A stretch of DNA of 64,000 nucleotides, from assembly GCF_002224365.1 (NCBI RefSeq), contig NZ_CP022437.1, positions 1,302,001-1,366,000 on the forward strand, written 5' to 3'. This DNA comes from Virgibacillus necropolis (GTDB taxonomy: Bacteria; Bacillota; Bacilli; Bacillales; Amphibacillaceae). Position 1 is the first letter of the stretch; each line of letters begins with the position of its first letter. Under the pieces are notes generated by a model, which searched no databases, was not told the origin of the DNA, and was given only the letters and a program-made list of their open reading frames with translations. The translations under genes and the position numbers were made by a program. Of the stretch, positions 1-8,590 are shown piece by piece.

Positions 1-1
1 T

Positions 2-91
2 CTAATCAACGAGTTACTTAAATACTATTCTGAGGATCAAGTAAAAGGGTTTGCTTATCGGAATTTCTTGGATAATCGACCTAGACTGTAA
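2..91 (+). CDS. C-terminal end of a protein truncated by the window edge
   Basis: An open frame enters from the left edge and stops with TAA at 89-91, giving the last 29 residues of a protein (ending NFLDNRPRL). The tail is charged and probably helical. It is too short for a family call; a metal-dependent peptidase or hydrolase is only a guess. A strong hairpin follows directly, as expected for the end of a transcription unit. Confidence 0.5.
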   Translation, partial: LINELLKYYSEDQVKGFAYRNFLDNRPRL

Positions 92-98
92 ATTACTG

Positions 99-150
99 AA
101 AAATCCCCAAATATAGACGCGTTCAAAGTTGCGTCTATATTTGGAGATTT
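99..150. terminator. Bidirectional intrinsic terminator
   Basis: The arms CCAAATATAGACGC (107-120) and GCGTCTATATTTGG (131-144) pair perfectly around a 10-nt loop. The flanks AAAATC and GATTTT extend the stem, with one mismatch. Tails are A-rich on one side and T-rich on the other, so the hairpin can serve the left-edge gene (+) and the M42 unit (-). Confidence 0.8.
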
Positions 151-177
151 TGCTGTTTTGATTGAAGTTAACTTAAA

Positions 178-252
178 TTATTCAACAGGAACGACTTCTG
201 CTCTCAACAAGAGTCCTAACATTACAAGTATACCGAGTTTTAATCGTTTCAT
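178..252 (-). CDS. Putative 24-residue hydrophobic peptide
   Basis: On the minus strand ATG at 250-252 opens a 24-codon frame ending in TAA at 178-180. A purine-rich GAGGAGAG ribosome site lies at good spacing upstream. The peptide starts MKRLK, has a hydrophobic core (LGILVMLGLLL) and ends RAEVVPVE, so it looks like a short signal or membrane peptide. It lies about 30 bp behind the stop of the M42 peptidase gene and before the shared terminator, so it is probably co-transcribed. I recognise no family; the site plus composition is the only support. Confidence 0.4.
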   Translation of the reverse strand: MKRLKLGILVMLGLLLRAEVVPVE

Positions 253-283
253 CAGTTATCGTCCTCTCCTCGTATAATTTATC

Positions 284-1348
284 TTAGTAAAAGAGGAAGT
301 CTGATTTCTGATTGTCATTTTTTATGAAGGCGGTCAAAAGTTCTTTTACGGATTCCAAGTCTTTTAGATCGATCACCTCAACTGGAGAGTGAGCGTTTCT
401 GGAAGGAATTGATAACACCCCTGTTGGAACACCTTTATTTGCTAAGGTAACTGCACCCGCATCCGTTCCAATTCCAGTAAATATTTCGAGTTGGTGCTTT
501 ATTTTTCCTGTTCTCGCTAATTCGACGAGCTTGTCCTTGACTGCAGGATGGGAGATTAAACTACTATCCATGATTTTTATGCCTACTCCACCGCCAATTT
601 GGAGGGTATTATCCATTACGTCTTCTGGTGTATCACTGACGGCAGTCGTATCAAGCGCTATCGCTATATCAAATTCAAGGTTAGCAAGTGCGACCTTTGC
701 ACCTCTTAAACCAACCTCTTCCTGGACAGCAAAAAGCGCGATAACTTCACCAGAAAACTCTTTATTCTGAAGGTCTTCCAGTAATTGAATTAATACTGCA
801 CAACCCGCTCGATCATCAAAGCCTTTACCAACGATTTTTCCGTTTTGTTCATCTCCTAAAAATTCAACCTGTGAGTCCCATGTGATCGGATCACCAACCG
901 CAATCCCCATTTCCTCAACATCGGCCAGCGAACTTGCACCAACATCTACATATAGTTGCTTGTAATCTCGTACCTTTTGGCTATTGTCAAACTTTTGATA
1001 ATGAACTGAAATGGTACCGATTATTCCAAGTTTAGGTCCTTTTTCACTTCGCACCATTACCTTTTGGGCAAGTAGAATTCGGTCATCATGTCCGCCAAGC
1101 TTTTCAAATCGAATTAATCCATTTTTTTCGACTTTTTTAACGATGAAGCCAATTTCATCCATATGGGCGGTTAAAAGCACCTTTGGACCTGGTTTATTCC
1201 CTTTAAATCTAGCAATGACGTTGCCAATTGCATCAACCTTTACTTCGTCACATAATGGAGTGACTTTTTCTTTTATGTAAGATGTGACAGGCTGTTCAAA
1301 CCCACTAGGGCCTTGAAGTTCTGTTAGTTGTTTTAGTAGTTTAAACAT
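284..1348 (-). CDS. M42 family metallo-aminopeptidase (YtoP/FrvX-like)
   Basis: The 354-residue protein matches cytosolic M42 aminopeptidases (sometimes annotated as endoglucanase or glutamyl aminopeptidase), which trim peptides using two divalent metals. Visible ligand motifs are TAHMDE (His62, Asp64), GFDDRAG (around Asp178), QEEVGLRG (Glu210, Glu211), ALDTT (Asp233) and a C-terminal NAHSPVE histidine. The start has a GGAGG ribosome site immediately upstream. It is transcribed away from asnO and seems to share its transcript only with a tiny downstream frame. Length and all metal-site motifs look intact; substrate preference cannot be read from sequence. Confidence 0.9.
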   Translation of the reverse strand: MFKLLKQLTELQGPSGFEQPVTSYIKEKVTPLCDEVKVDAIGNVIARFKGNKPGPKVLLTAHMDEIGFIVKKVEKNGLIRFEKLGGHDDRILLAQKVMVRSEKGPKLGIIGTISVHYQKFDNSQKVRDYKQLYVDVGASSLADVEEMGIAVGDPITWDSQVEFLGDEQNGKIVGKGFDDRAGCAVLIQLLEDLQNKEFSGEVIALFAVQEEVGLRGAKVALANLEFDIAIALDTTAVSDTPEDVMDNTLQIGGGVGIKIMDSSLISHPAVKDKLVELARTGKIKHQLEIFTGIGTDAGAVTLANKGVPTGVLSIPSRNAHSPVEVIDLKDLESVKELLTAFIKNDNQKSDFLFY

Positions 1349-1617
1349 AGTAATAACCTCCGTAATAGAATGAACATTTTGATAGTTACTTGTAAAAAAC
1401 TTATTCCTATATGAAATTAAATGTATTTTTAAAAATACAACCTTTATCGTTTCGTTTAGCTCATCGTTAAAGTGATTTTAACAGTATAAATGTTCAGTAA
1501 ATTTTATGCAAGTGCTGTTAAAAAATCTTTACGATGACAATAAAAATGTGACAGGTACCCAACTTGTTGCATAAAATATCCATGGAGAAGAGGTTTACCG
1601 TGGGAGGATGAACTAAT

Positions 1618-3465
1618 ATGTGTGGTATAACTGGAATTATTAATTGGCAGAAAGACGTTCGATCTGAGCAATCTACATTGCAGAGAATGACAGAAACATT
1701 GACATTAAGGGGGCCAGACGATTCGCAGGTGTGGATGAGTCAACATGCTGCGTTTGGTCATAAAAGACTTGCGGTTGTCGATCTTGAAGGTGGAAAACAG
1801 CCGATGAGTAAGGACTATAAAGGTGTTACGTACACACTTGTATATAATGGGGAATTATATAATACGGAAGAATTGCGGACTGATTTGTGTAATAAAGGGT
1901 ATCAATTTCATACAACATCAGATACGGAAGTTTTACTAACCGCTTATATCGAGTGGCAAGATGACTGTGTTCGATACTTAAATGGAATCTATGCCTTTGG
2001 GGTTTGGGACCCTAGCAAAGGGAAGCTATTTATGGCGCGGGATCGGCTTGGAGTTAAACCGCTATTTTTTGTAGAAGCTAATGAACGTTTTCTATTTGGA
2101 TCGGAATTAAAAGCGATTTTAGCACATGATGGCGTGAATGCAGAGGTAGATCGTACGGGCTTGTCAGAAATATTTGGACTTGGTCCTTCAAGAACACCTG
2201 GTCACGGGATATTTAAAGGGTTTAAAGAATTGAGGCCAGGCCATGCGTTAACTTTTTCAAAGGATGGATTAAGCGTTTGGCGGTATTGGAATATGGAAAG
2301 TCGTGAACACACAGATACTATTGAGGAAACTTCTGAAAAAGTTAGGAATTTATTTGTTGATGCTGTCGAGCGCCAACTGGTTGCGGATGTCCCAGTATCT
2401 ACCTTTCTATCAGGTGGTTTAGATTCGAGTGCAATCACTGCAATTGCTTCTGACTACTTTGAAAAAAATGGGAGAGGACCGCTGTCAACCTTTTCGGTGG
2501 ATTATGAAGGGAATGATCAGCATTTTAAGGCAAGCAAGTTTCAGCCTTCGAGCGACCAGCCCTGGATTGATAAAGTAGTCGACCATTTTTCAACAGATCA
2601 TCATGATGAGGTGATTTCCGGCTTTGACTTAGCGGACTTATTAAAAGAGGCAGTCACGTTACGTGATCAACCTGGTATGGCTGATATTGATTCTTCGTTA
2701 TTATGGTTCTGTCGCCGAATCAAGCAACATACAACGGTTAGTTTATCTGGAGAATGTGCTGACGAAATTTTTGGCGGGTATCCTTGGTTCCATGACCCCT
2801 CTAGCGCTCAAGGAGATGGTTTTCCTTGGATGAAGTCCTTGGATTCAAGAATCGACCTACTTCATCCTGAATGGCAAACGAAATTAAATCTAAAATCTTA
2901 TGTCATGGATCGGTACCAAGATACAATTAACGAAACGCCCCGTTTAGACGGGGAAAGTGAAGAGGATGCGCGACGCCGTGAGCTTTTTTACTTGAATATG
3001 CATTGGTTTATGGCTCAGTTGTTAGATCGTAAGGATCGGATGAGTATGGGGGCGAGTCTGGAGGTTAGGGTTCCATTTGCAGATCACAAACTAGTGGAAT
3101 ATGTGTGGAACATTCCATGGGACATGAAAATCTTAGATGGAAGAGAAAAGGGTATTTTACGAAAAGCATTAGAAGGTCTGTTGCCTGAAGATGTATTATA
3201 TCGTAAAAAAAGCCCGTATCCTAAAACCTTTCAACCTGAATATACACGTCAAGTGGTAAACTGGATGAAAGAAATCTTAGCAGATTCTAATTCGCCACTA
3301 TTCGATTTTGTGAGGCGGGATCGCATAGAAGCCATTGTCAACAGTGAAGGGAAAGAGTTTACCGAACCGTGGTATGGCCAATTAATGAAAGGACCGCAGC
3401 TAATTGCTCATTTGTGTCAGATTGACTATTGGTTGAGAACGTATAATGTTAAGGTGAGTGATTAA
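1618..3465 (+). CDS. asnO: Asparagine synthase, glutamine-hydrolysing (AsnO type)
   Basis: This 615-residue enzyme converts aspartate, ATP and glutamine to asparagine. The N-terminal Ntn glutaminase domain starts at Cys2 (MCGITG), with RGPDD and the NGELYN motif. The C-terminal synthetase domain carries the PP-loop SGGLDSS near residue 265, then SGECADEIFGGYPWF. Length, start and the whole course of the sequence fit B. subtilis AsnO (YisO, 614 aa) better than AsnB or AsnH; in B. subtilis AsnO is the sporulation-phase isozyme. A GGGAGGATG ribosome site precedes the ATG. It is monocistronic, with a terminator just after the stop. A weak GTGACA/TAAAAT promoter may lie about 1549-1578. Confidence 0.93.
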   Translation: MCGITGIINWQKDVRSEQSTLQRMTETLTLRGPDDSQVWMSQHAAFGHKRLAVVDLEGGKQPMSKDYKGVTYTLVYNGELYNTEELRTDLCNKGYQFHTTSDTEVLLTAYIEWQDDCVRYLNGIYAFGVWDPSKGKLFMARDRLGVKPLFFVEANERFLFGSELKAILAHDGVNAEVDRTGLSEIFGLGPSRTPGHGIFKGFKELRPGHALTFSKDGLSVWRYWNMESREHTDTIEETSEKVRNLFVDAVERQLVADVPVSTFLSGGLDSSAITAIASDYFEKNGRGPLSTFSVDYEGNDQHFKASKFQPSSDQPWIDKVVDHFSTDHHDEVISGFDLADLLKEAVTLRDQPGMADIDSSLLWFCRRIKQHTTVSLSGECADEIFGGYPWFHDPSSAQGDGFPWMKSLDSRIDLLHPEWQTKLNLKSYVMDRYQDTINETPRLDGESEEDARRRELFYLNMHWFMAQLLDRKDRMSMGASLEVRVPFADHKLVEYVWNIPWDMKILDGREKGILRKALEGLLPEDVLYRKKSPYPKTFQPEYTRQVVNWMKEILADSNSPLFDFVRRDRIEAIVNSEGKEFTEPWYGQLMKGPQLIAHLCQIDYWLRTYNVKVSD

Positions 3466-3484
3466 TTACTAATACAGTAAAAAA

Positions 3485-3516
3485 GGAATGTCCGTTTAAA
3501 TTCGGGCATTTTTTAG
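3485..3516 (+). terminator. Intrinsic terminator after asnO
   Basis: AATGTCCG (3487-3494) pairs with CGGGCATT (3503-3510), with one G-U pair and an 8-nt loop. A T6 run follows. Confidence 0.8.
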
Positions 3517-3597
3517 TTTATAAATTGCATTTTTAGATAAGAAACTCTACCATATACCATAAGAAGATTATATTTTGTTGAATTATGGAGGGTTAAT

Positions 3598-4053
3598 ATG
3601 TCAGATAAAAAAGGTTACAAAGATAAACTAGCGAAATTTGACCCAGCTAAAGCGATTAAAGGAAGTCAAAAATATTTTACTGAAAATAAATTTGGTTCGA
3701 AAATGCTCAACTATGCGAAACTTTTAGGTACTAAAGTAGCGTATTACAGTTTCTTGTTGTTTTATGCGTTTAAAAGTCCGAATACACCAAAGTCTGCTAA
3801 ATTAACGATTGCAGGAGCGCTTGGGTATTTAATTTTACCTGTTGATTTAGTGCCCGATTTTATTCCATTGGTTGGGATAACCGATGATAGCGCGGTAATC
3901 CTTTATGCATTATACCGAATTTATTCACATATTGACGAGCCAATAAAGCAAAAAGCAGATGCGAAAATGAAAAAGTTTTTCGGTGATAATTATGATACGA
4001 AAGATATAGATAAAAATTTAATTTTTGATCAGAAAGAAGAAAAAAATGAGTAA
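3598..4053 (+). CDS. YkvA-like DUF1232 membrane-associated protein
   Basis: A 151-residue protein whose centre has the DUF1232 signature GYLILPVDLVPDFIP followed by GITDDSAV, around residues 80-105. This is a short hairpin-like hydrophobic segment found in YkvA-type proteins of unknown function. The N-terminal 60 residues are basic and soluble, and the C-terminus is very lysine- and glutamate-rich (QKEEKNE). A GGAGGG ribosome site is present. It stands alone between asnO and the yhfK-like gene. Family call is firm; function is unknown. Confidence 0.8.
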   Translation: MSDKKGYKDKLAKFDPAKAIKGSQKYFTENKFGSKMLNYAKLLGTKVAYYSFLLFYAFKSPNTPKSAKLTIAGALGYLILPVDLVPDFIPLVGITDDSAVILYALYRIYSHIDEPIKQKADAKMKKFFGDNYDTKDIDKNLIFDQKEEKNE

Positions 4054-4282
4054 ATAGAAACTTTAGTATACTGAAACTACTCGAATGTGTTATGGAATTG
4101 TTGATATCATTCCTGTTAGCATCCTTTTCAGCCTTGTTGTTCATTGATCTTGCTTATTCTTTTATTATGTATGGCGTAATACCATGATAATAACTTCAGT
4201 TCCTTTTCTTAACGTTTAATTCTCCCTGTTAACGGAAAGACATTATATATACTATTATTACAGAAAAGGGAGTAGATATATA

Positions 4283-4927
4283 ATGAAAGTACTAGTAGCG
4301 GGAGCAAATGGTCATACAGGTCGTTTACTTATTCAGTATTTGAAACAGGATGGACATGAACCGTATGCGATGATTCGAAAAGAGGAACAAAAACCGGAGA
4401 TGGAGAAACTAGGTGGAATTCCTGTCATCGCTGACCTTGAAGGTGATGTTGGTCATGCTGTTAGAGGCATGGATGTTGTCATGTTTGCAGCAGGTTCTGG
4501 TAGTAAAACGGGACCAGATAAAACAGCCTCGGTCGACCGAGATGGTGCTATTAATTTGATGAAAGCAACTGAAAAAACGGGCATTAAGAAATTTATTATT
4601 TTGAGTAGCATTGGTGCTGGAAGAGAGCTTGGAGAGCCTGAAAAAGGAAAAGAAGCAATGCATTATTATCTGAAAATGAAAAAAGAAGCGGATAAATATT
4701 TACAGAATACGGAACTTGACTACACAATCGTGCGCCCTGGTGGTCTAACGAACGATAAAGGAACTAGCAAAATCAAGGTTGGGGAAACGGTTGAACGTGA
4801 TTCAATTCCACGTGAAGACGTAGCGAAAACCATGATTGCTGCAATCCAAGAACCTAATGCCTATCATAAAGCATTTGAGATGGTTTCTGGCGATGTACAG
4901 ATTGAAGAAGCGTTGAAGAGTTTGTAA
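4283..4927 (+). CDS. YhfK-like NAD(P)-binding atypical SDR
   Basis: The 214-residue protein begins with the nucleotide-binding motif VLVAGANGHTG and carries AAGSGSKTG, the ILSSIGAG strand end and YTIVRPGGL. This is the pattern of B. subtilis YhfK/YwnB and other NAD(P)H-binding (NmrA-like) atypical short-chain dehydrogenases. Typical roles are oxidoreductase or redox sensing, but the substrate is unknown. Length matches YhfK (214 aa). An AAAAGGGAG ribosome site precedes the ATG. Monocistronic, with a hairpin terminator downstream. Confidence 0.85.
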   Translation: MKVLVAGANGHTGRLLIQYLKQDGHEPYAMIRKEEQKPEMEKLGGIPVIADLEGDVGHAVRGMDVVMFAAGSGSKTGPDKTASVDRDGAINLMKATEKTGIKKFIILSSIGAGRELGEPEKGKEAMHYYLKMKKEADKYLQNTELDYTIVRPGGLTNDKGTSKIKVGETVERDSIPREDVAKTMIAAIQEPNAYHKAFEMVSGDVQIEEALKSL

Positions 4928-4951
4928 ATAGAAGAACTTGAATATAAAATA

Positions 4952-4992
4952 GGAGAACCATAACTTAGGTAGTCTAGGTTATGGCTCTTTGA
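4952..4992 (+). terminator. Intrinsic terminator after the yhfK-like gene
   Basis: CCATAAC (4958-4964) pairs with GTTATGG (4978-4984), extended by GAG/CTC, and is followed by a short T run. Confidence 0.65.
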
Positions 4993-5049
4993 TGTTACTG
5001 TTGTCGTCTATTTAAACCACAAGAAACTGTCAAATTGATGGTGATTGTG

Positions 5050-5078
5050 TTGACAAAAATTGTTTGTAATAATAAGAT
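5050..5078 (+). promoter_or_regulatory. SigA-type promoter of the lacI-type regulator
   Basis: TTGACA (5050-5055) and TAAGAT (5073-5078) are separated by exactly 17 bp, placing the transcript start just before or inside the operator at 5082-5096. Confidence 0.7.
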
Positions 5079-5081
5079 TAT

Positions 5082-5096
5082 ATGTAATCGTTTTCA
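5082..5096 (+). promoter_or_regulatory. LacI-family/cre-type operator of the regulator gene
   Basis: ATGTAATCGTTTTCA fits the catabolite-responsive (cre) consensus WTGNAANCGNWNNCW at every fixed position. It lies right after the -10 box, a repressing position. A near-identical site (ATGTAATCGATTTCA) occurs at the sugar operon promoter at 7105-7119. Either the neighbouring LacI protein or CcpA could bind; the shared use by both units favours the local repressor. Confidence 0.65.
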
Positions 5097-5128
5097 AAAA
5101 ATGACAATTGGAAGTAGGAGGGGATTCC

Positions 5129-6112
5129 GTGGCGAACATTCAAGAAGTGGCTCAGAGAGCTGGGGTTTCCGTTGCGACAGTATCACGGGTGTTTAATAAT
5201 AGTAGTACTGTTGCAAAAAAGACAAGGTTGAAAGTGGAACAGGCAATAGATGAATTGAACTATGAACCGAGTGTACTTGGGCGTAATTTGAGAAACTCGG
5301 AAAGTAGGTTACTTCTAGTCTTAATCCCGAGTATTTCAAACCCCTTTTATTCAGACATTATTAGGGGAATTGAAGACACCGCGATAGGCCTTGGTTACAA
5401 TATTCTTTTGTGTGAAACAGACTCGAACCCGGATAGGGAGTCTATTTATTTTAATTTAATTAGAAATCGTTTAGCCGACGGGATAATTTCCATGGATCCT
5501 TCGGTGAATAAGAACAAGCTGATCGAACTTGCTAGCCAGTATCCAATTGTTCAATGCAGTGAGTTTGATGAGGATTCGAGTATTTCGTATGTCACGATTA
5601 ATAATGAATTGGCAGCGTATCACGCTGTGAAGCATTTGATTAAAATTGGACAGAAAAAAATTGCACTTATTAATTCAGATGAAAAGTTTTTATATGCACG
5701 TGAGAGGCGTCGGGGCTATGAAAAAGCGTTGAATGAGTATGGCTTAAAAGTTGAAGCTGACTGGATTTGTAATACAGAATCATTGGATTTCGAGGATGGT
5801 AAGCGTGCGATGAGACGTTTACTGGATTTGTTTGATCGGCCGACAGCCGTGTTTGCTGTATCCGATATGTTAGCTATTGGTGCGCTAAAAGAAGTCAATT
5901 CCTCAGGTTTACGAGTTCCACAAGATTTTGCAATGATTGGATTTGATAAAATAGCATTTTCGAATATGACGCATCCAACGTTGACTACTATTGCACAACC
6001 GATGTATAAGATGGGGTGTATTTCTGCAAAAATGATTATCAACAAAATTCAGGGTAAGCAGGTAGAAAGTATTATTTTGGATCACGAATTAGTTATTCGT
6101 GAGTCTACATAA
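5129..6112 (+). CDS. LacI/GalR family transcriptional regulator
   Basis: The protein has an N-terminal helix-turn-helix (IQEVAQRAGVSVATVSRVFN) and a periplasmic-binding-protein-like effector domain (LLVLIPSISNPFYSDI onward). I chose GTG at 5129, which gives 327 residues, because TAGGAGGG at 5115-5122 is correctly spaced for it and LacI proteins begin just before this helix; an upstream TTG at 5108 lacks a site. It lies in one unit with the SDR gene starting 13 bp later, and faces the ABC transporter operon about 1 kb downstream. Matching operators at its own promoter and at the transporter promoter suggest autoregulation plus local repression. The effector is probably the imported sugar or a derivative. 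Confidence 0.88.
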   Translation: MANIQEVAQRAGVSVATVSRVFNNSSTVAKKTRLKVEQAIDELNYEPSVLGRNLRNSESRLLLVLIPSISNPFYSDIIRGIEDTAIGLGYNILLCETDSNPDRESIYFNLIRNRLADGIISMDPSVNKNKLIELASQYPIVQCSEFDEDSSISYVTINNELAAYHAVKHLIKIGQKKIALINSDEKFLYARERRRGYEKALNEYGLKVEADWICNTESLDFEDGKRAMRRLLDLFDRPTAVFAVSDMLAIGALKEVNSSGLRVPQDFAMIGFDKIAFSNMTHPTLTTIAQPMYKMGCISAKMIINKIQGKQVESIILDHELVIREST

Positions 6113-6125
6113 GAGGTGATTGTTT

Positions 6126-6872
6126 GTGCAGGAAAAGATTGCAATTGTAACGGGAGTTAGTCATGCACATGGTATTGGTGCGGCTGTATGTCGCAAGCTT
6201 GCTGCTAATGGGTGTGCTATATTTTTTACTTATTGGGAAGCGTCACCTGATTGGGCGACTACTTTTCAAAAAGAAATGCTTGAATTAGGTGTTCGTTGTG
6301 CAGGGTTTGAAGTTGATCTATCTGAACCACATGCTCCATTTGAATTATTGGATATGGTTGAGTCTAAAATGGGTCTACCAACGATTTTGGTGAACAATGC
6401 TGCCTACTCAACGAGGGATGGATACCAGCAACTTGATGTTCAAACACTTGATAATCATTATGCTGTCAACATGCGCGCTACCTTTTTGTTGTGTGTAGAG
6501 TTTGCACGACGGTTTAAGAAAGCTGAAGGTTCAGCAGGTCGGGTTATTAATATGACCTCGGGACAGGCACAGGGTCCGATGCTTGAAGAACTAGCTTATG
6601 GCGCAACAAAAGCTGCTATATCAGGATTTACGTTGACATTGTCGGCCGAGGTTGCCCCACTTGGTATTACAGTAAATGCGGTGAACCCTGGGCCAACAGA
6701 TACCGGTTGGATGACAGCTGATTTTAAACAGGAACTCTCATCGCAATTTTTAATGGGGCGAATGGGAATGCCTGAAGATGCCGCTCATTTAATCGGATTT
6801 TTGGCAAGCGATGAGGCAGAATGGATCACGGGACAAGTGATTAATTCAGAAGGTGGATTCTTGCGGAAGTAG
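6126..6872 (+). CDS. SDR family dehydrogenase linked to the sugar locus
   Basis: Classical short-chain dehydrogenase of about 248 residues. It has a slightly lengthened glycine motif (TGVSHAHGIGAA), the NNAA motif, a serine in NMTSGQ, catalytic YGATK and the PGPTDTGWM cofactor loop, so it should be an active NAD(P)-dependent alcohol/ketone oxidoreductase. GTG at 6126 is chosen over TTG at 6120 because the AAGAGGTGA ribosome site ends at 6119, leaving no spacing for the TTG. It follows lacI by 13 bp and is probably translationally coupled. The context suggests oxidation or reduction of a sugar or keto-sugar intermediate; the substrate is unknown. Confidence 0.82.
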   Translation: MQEKIAIVTGVSHAHGIGAAVCRKLAANGCAIFFTYWEASPDWATTFQKEMLELGVRCAGFEVDLSEPHAPFELLDMVESKMGLPTILVNNAAYSTRDGYQQLDVQTLDNHYAVNMRATFLLCVEFARRFKKAEGSAGRVINMTSGQAQGPMLEELAYGATKAAISGFTLTLSAEVAPLGITVNAVNPGPTDTGWMTADFKQELSSQFLMGRMGMPEDAAHLIGFLASDEAEWITGQVINSEGGFLRK

Positions 6873-6878
6873 TACTAA

Positions 6879-6917
6879 AGCATAAAACGTTAAGTAGCAT
6901 AACGTTTGTGCTTTTTT
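6879..6917 (+). terminator. Terminator of the lacI-SDR unit
   Basis: AGCATAAAACGTTA pairs with TAACGTTTGTGCT (one bulge), followed by T6. It separates the regulator unit from the transporter operon. Confidence 0.75.
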
Positions 6918-6959
6918 CTTTAAAGGTATGTAAACGTTTATCATTTTAACAGATTTGTT

Positions 6960-6983
6960 CTTGGCGATAAGCCAAGTTTTCTA
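6960..6983. repeat. Short copy of the CTTGGC hairpin repeat (family B)
   Basis: CTTGGCGATAAGCCAAG followed by TTTTCTA recurs at 36411-36437 and 54384-54410, where it is the right end of a longer repeat. Here only the terminal hairpin is clear. Confidence 0.6.
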
Positions 6984-7066
6984 ACAATCATTTTTTCTAA
7001 GAAAAGAAAAAATGTTGGTGCTATCTGGCATCACATGTTTACGTTAGAAATTAATTTCAGAAATTA

Positions 7067-7094
7067 TTGACATCCGATTAACTTATTGTATAAT
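7067..7094 (+). promoter_or_regulatory. SigA promoter of the glycoside transport/oxidation operon
   Basis: Perfect hexamers TTGACA (7067-7072) and TATAAT (7089-7094) with a 16-bp spacer. About 100 bp of AT-rich leader precede the first start codon. Confidence 0.8.
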
Positions 7095-7104
7095 TGAAAC
7101 CAAG

Positions 7105-7119
7105 ATGTAATCGATTTCA
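7105..7119 (+). promoter_or_regulatory. LacI-family/cre-type operator of the sugar operon
   Basis: ATGTAATCGATTTCA fits the cre consensus exactly and differs at one base from the operator in front of the lacI-type gene. It overlaps the expected transcription start, consistent with a repressor blocking initiation. Confidence 0.7.
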
Positions 7120-7191
7120 TTTATTTGAAAATTTTGTTTGAAATATTTCATTTTGAAACAATGAAATCAAACCAAAAAAGGGGGAACCATT

Positions 7192-8520
7192 TTGAAGATC
7201 TGGAAAAAGAGTTTAGGTAGTCTTTGGATAATTGGTTTAGTCATTCTATTAGTAGCTTGTAATAACGCAGATACAGGAAGTAAGGAAGAATCTGGTGATA
7301 CTTCGAATAATGACACATCTACTGAAGCGGATGCGGCTTCTGATGAAGAAGTAACGATTGTTTATGCTCGTGGTGTAGATACAACTGGTGCAAATGAAAA
7401 ATTAGTTGCTGCTTTTGAAAAATCTCATCCGAATATTAATGTGGAATATCGCGAAATGCCTGCTGACACAGGGCAACAACATGATCAGTATGTAACCGCT
7501 TTCAGTGCACAAAGTGCTGAAATTGACGTTTTTGATGCTGATGTTATCTGGCCAGCCGAATTTGCTCAAGCAGATTATGCATTAGAGTTGGATCGTTTTA
7601 TTGAAAAAGATGGAATTGATATGAATGCTTATTTCGAAGGTACTGTAGCATCTGGTAAGTTTAACGGGAAACAATGGGCAATGCCGAAGTTCACAGATGC
7701 TGGTGTACTCTACTACCGTTCCGATATTGTTGAGGAACCTCCAGCAACTTGGGATGAACTAATCGAACAAGCTAACGCATTACAAGGTGAAGCAGGAACA
7801 GAATTTGGTTACTTAATGCAAGCAGCTCAATATGAGGGATTAATTACTAACGCGATTGAGTTTATTGCATCTTACGGGGGACAAGTTATTGACGAAGAAA
7901 ATAACGTCGTAGCGAATAGCCCTGAAACGGTAAAAGCTATTAAGAAAATGCAAGAAATAGTAGGTTCAGACTTTGTTCCCGACAACATTTTAAACTTCAT
8001 GGAAATAGAAACAGAAACTGCATTTATTGAAGGTAAATCAGTATTTGCACGAAACTGGCCATACATGCAAGCATCTGCAGCTGATGAGTCTCGCTCAAAA
8101 GTTGCTGGTAATGTAGAAATCACAACTCTACCAGCAGGTGACGCAGGTAGTGCATCTACTCTCGGTGGATGGATGACGATGATTAACCGTTATTCTGAGC
8201 ATCCTGAAGCAGCTTGGGAGTTCGTGAAATTCATGACTGGTGCTGAAGGTCAAAAGATCACTGCAATTGAGGGTGGATCTGCGCCAACATTAAAAGCTCT
8301 TTACGAAGATGCAGAAGTAAAAGAAGCTAGTCCATTATTTGCAAATCCAGAGTTCGTTAAAGTATTGGAAAGCGCTGTTCCAAGACCGATAACGCCAATT
8401 TACCCGGAAATCTCTGATATTATGCAAATCGAACTTTCAAAAGCTTTAGCAGGAGAACAAACTGCAGAGGAAGCTGCGAGTAACATGCAAACCAAAATAG
8501 AAGAAGCGGTCAGTGAGTAA
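7192..8520 (+). CDS. ABC transporter sugar-binding lipoprotein 1
   Basis: Family 1 extracellular solute-binding protein, 442 residues. The signal peptide ends in the lipobox LLVAC (lipidated Cys23), followed by an acidic Ser/Thr/Asp-rich linker to about residue 55 and then the binding domain starting VTIVYARG. TTG start is supported by AAGGGGGAA just upstream. It is the first gene of the operon. It captures substrate outside the membrane for the permeases at 10052 and 11395. A near-duplicate follows directly. By family it binds a mono- or oligosaccharide or glycoside; the exact ligand cannot be read. Confidence 0.9.
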   Translation: MKIWKKSLGSLWIIGLVILLVACNNADTGSKEESGDTSNNDTSTEADAASDEEVTIVYARGVDTTGANEKLVAAFEKSHPNINVEYREMPADTGQQHDQYVTAFSAQSAEIDVFDADVIWPAEFAQADYALELDRFIEKDGIDMNAYFEGTVASGKFNGKQWAMPKFTDAGVLYYRSDIVEEPPATWDELIEQANALQGEAGTEFGYLMQAAQYEGLITNAIEFIASYGGQVIDEENNVVANSPETVKAIKKMQEIVGSDFVPDNILNFMEIETETAFIEGKSVFARNWPYMQASAADESRSKVAGNVEITTLPAGDAGSASTLGGWMTMINRYSEHPEAAWEFVKFMTGAEGQKITAIEGGSAPTLKALYEDAEVKEASPLFANPEFVKVLESAVPRPITPIYPEISDIMQIELSKALAGEQTAEEAASNMQTKIEEAVSE

Positions 8521-8590
8521 AAAGTAGAAGACAGGTAATGCAAGATGAGAGAAGCACCTAGACGCTGGAATTAATAAAGGGGGAATTGTT

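Noticed and set aside
6927-7045. Further cre/LacI-like half sites (TGTAAACGTTTATC and TGTTTACGTTAG)
   Set aside because: Each misses one or two fixed positions of the consensus, so they are not listed as features; mentioned only as possible auxiliary sites.
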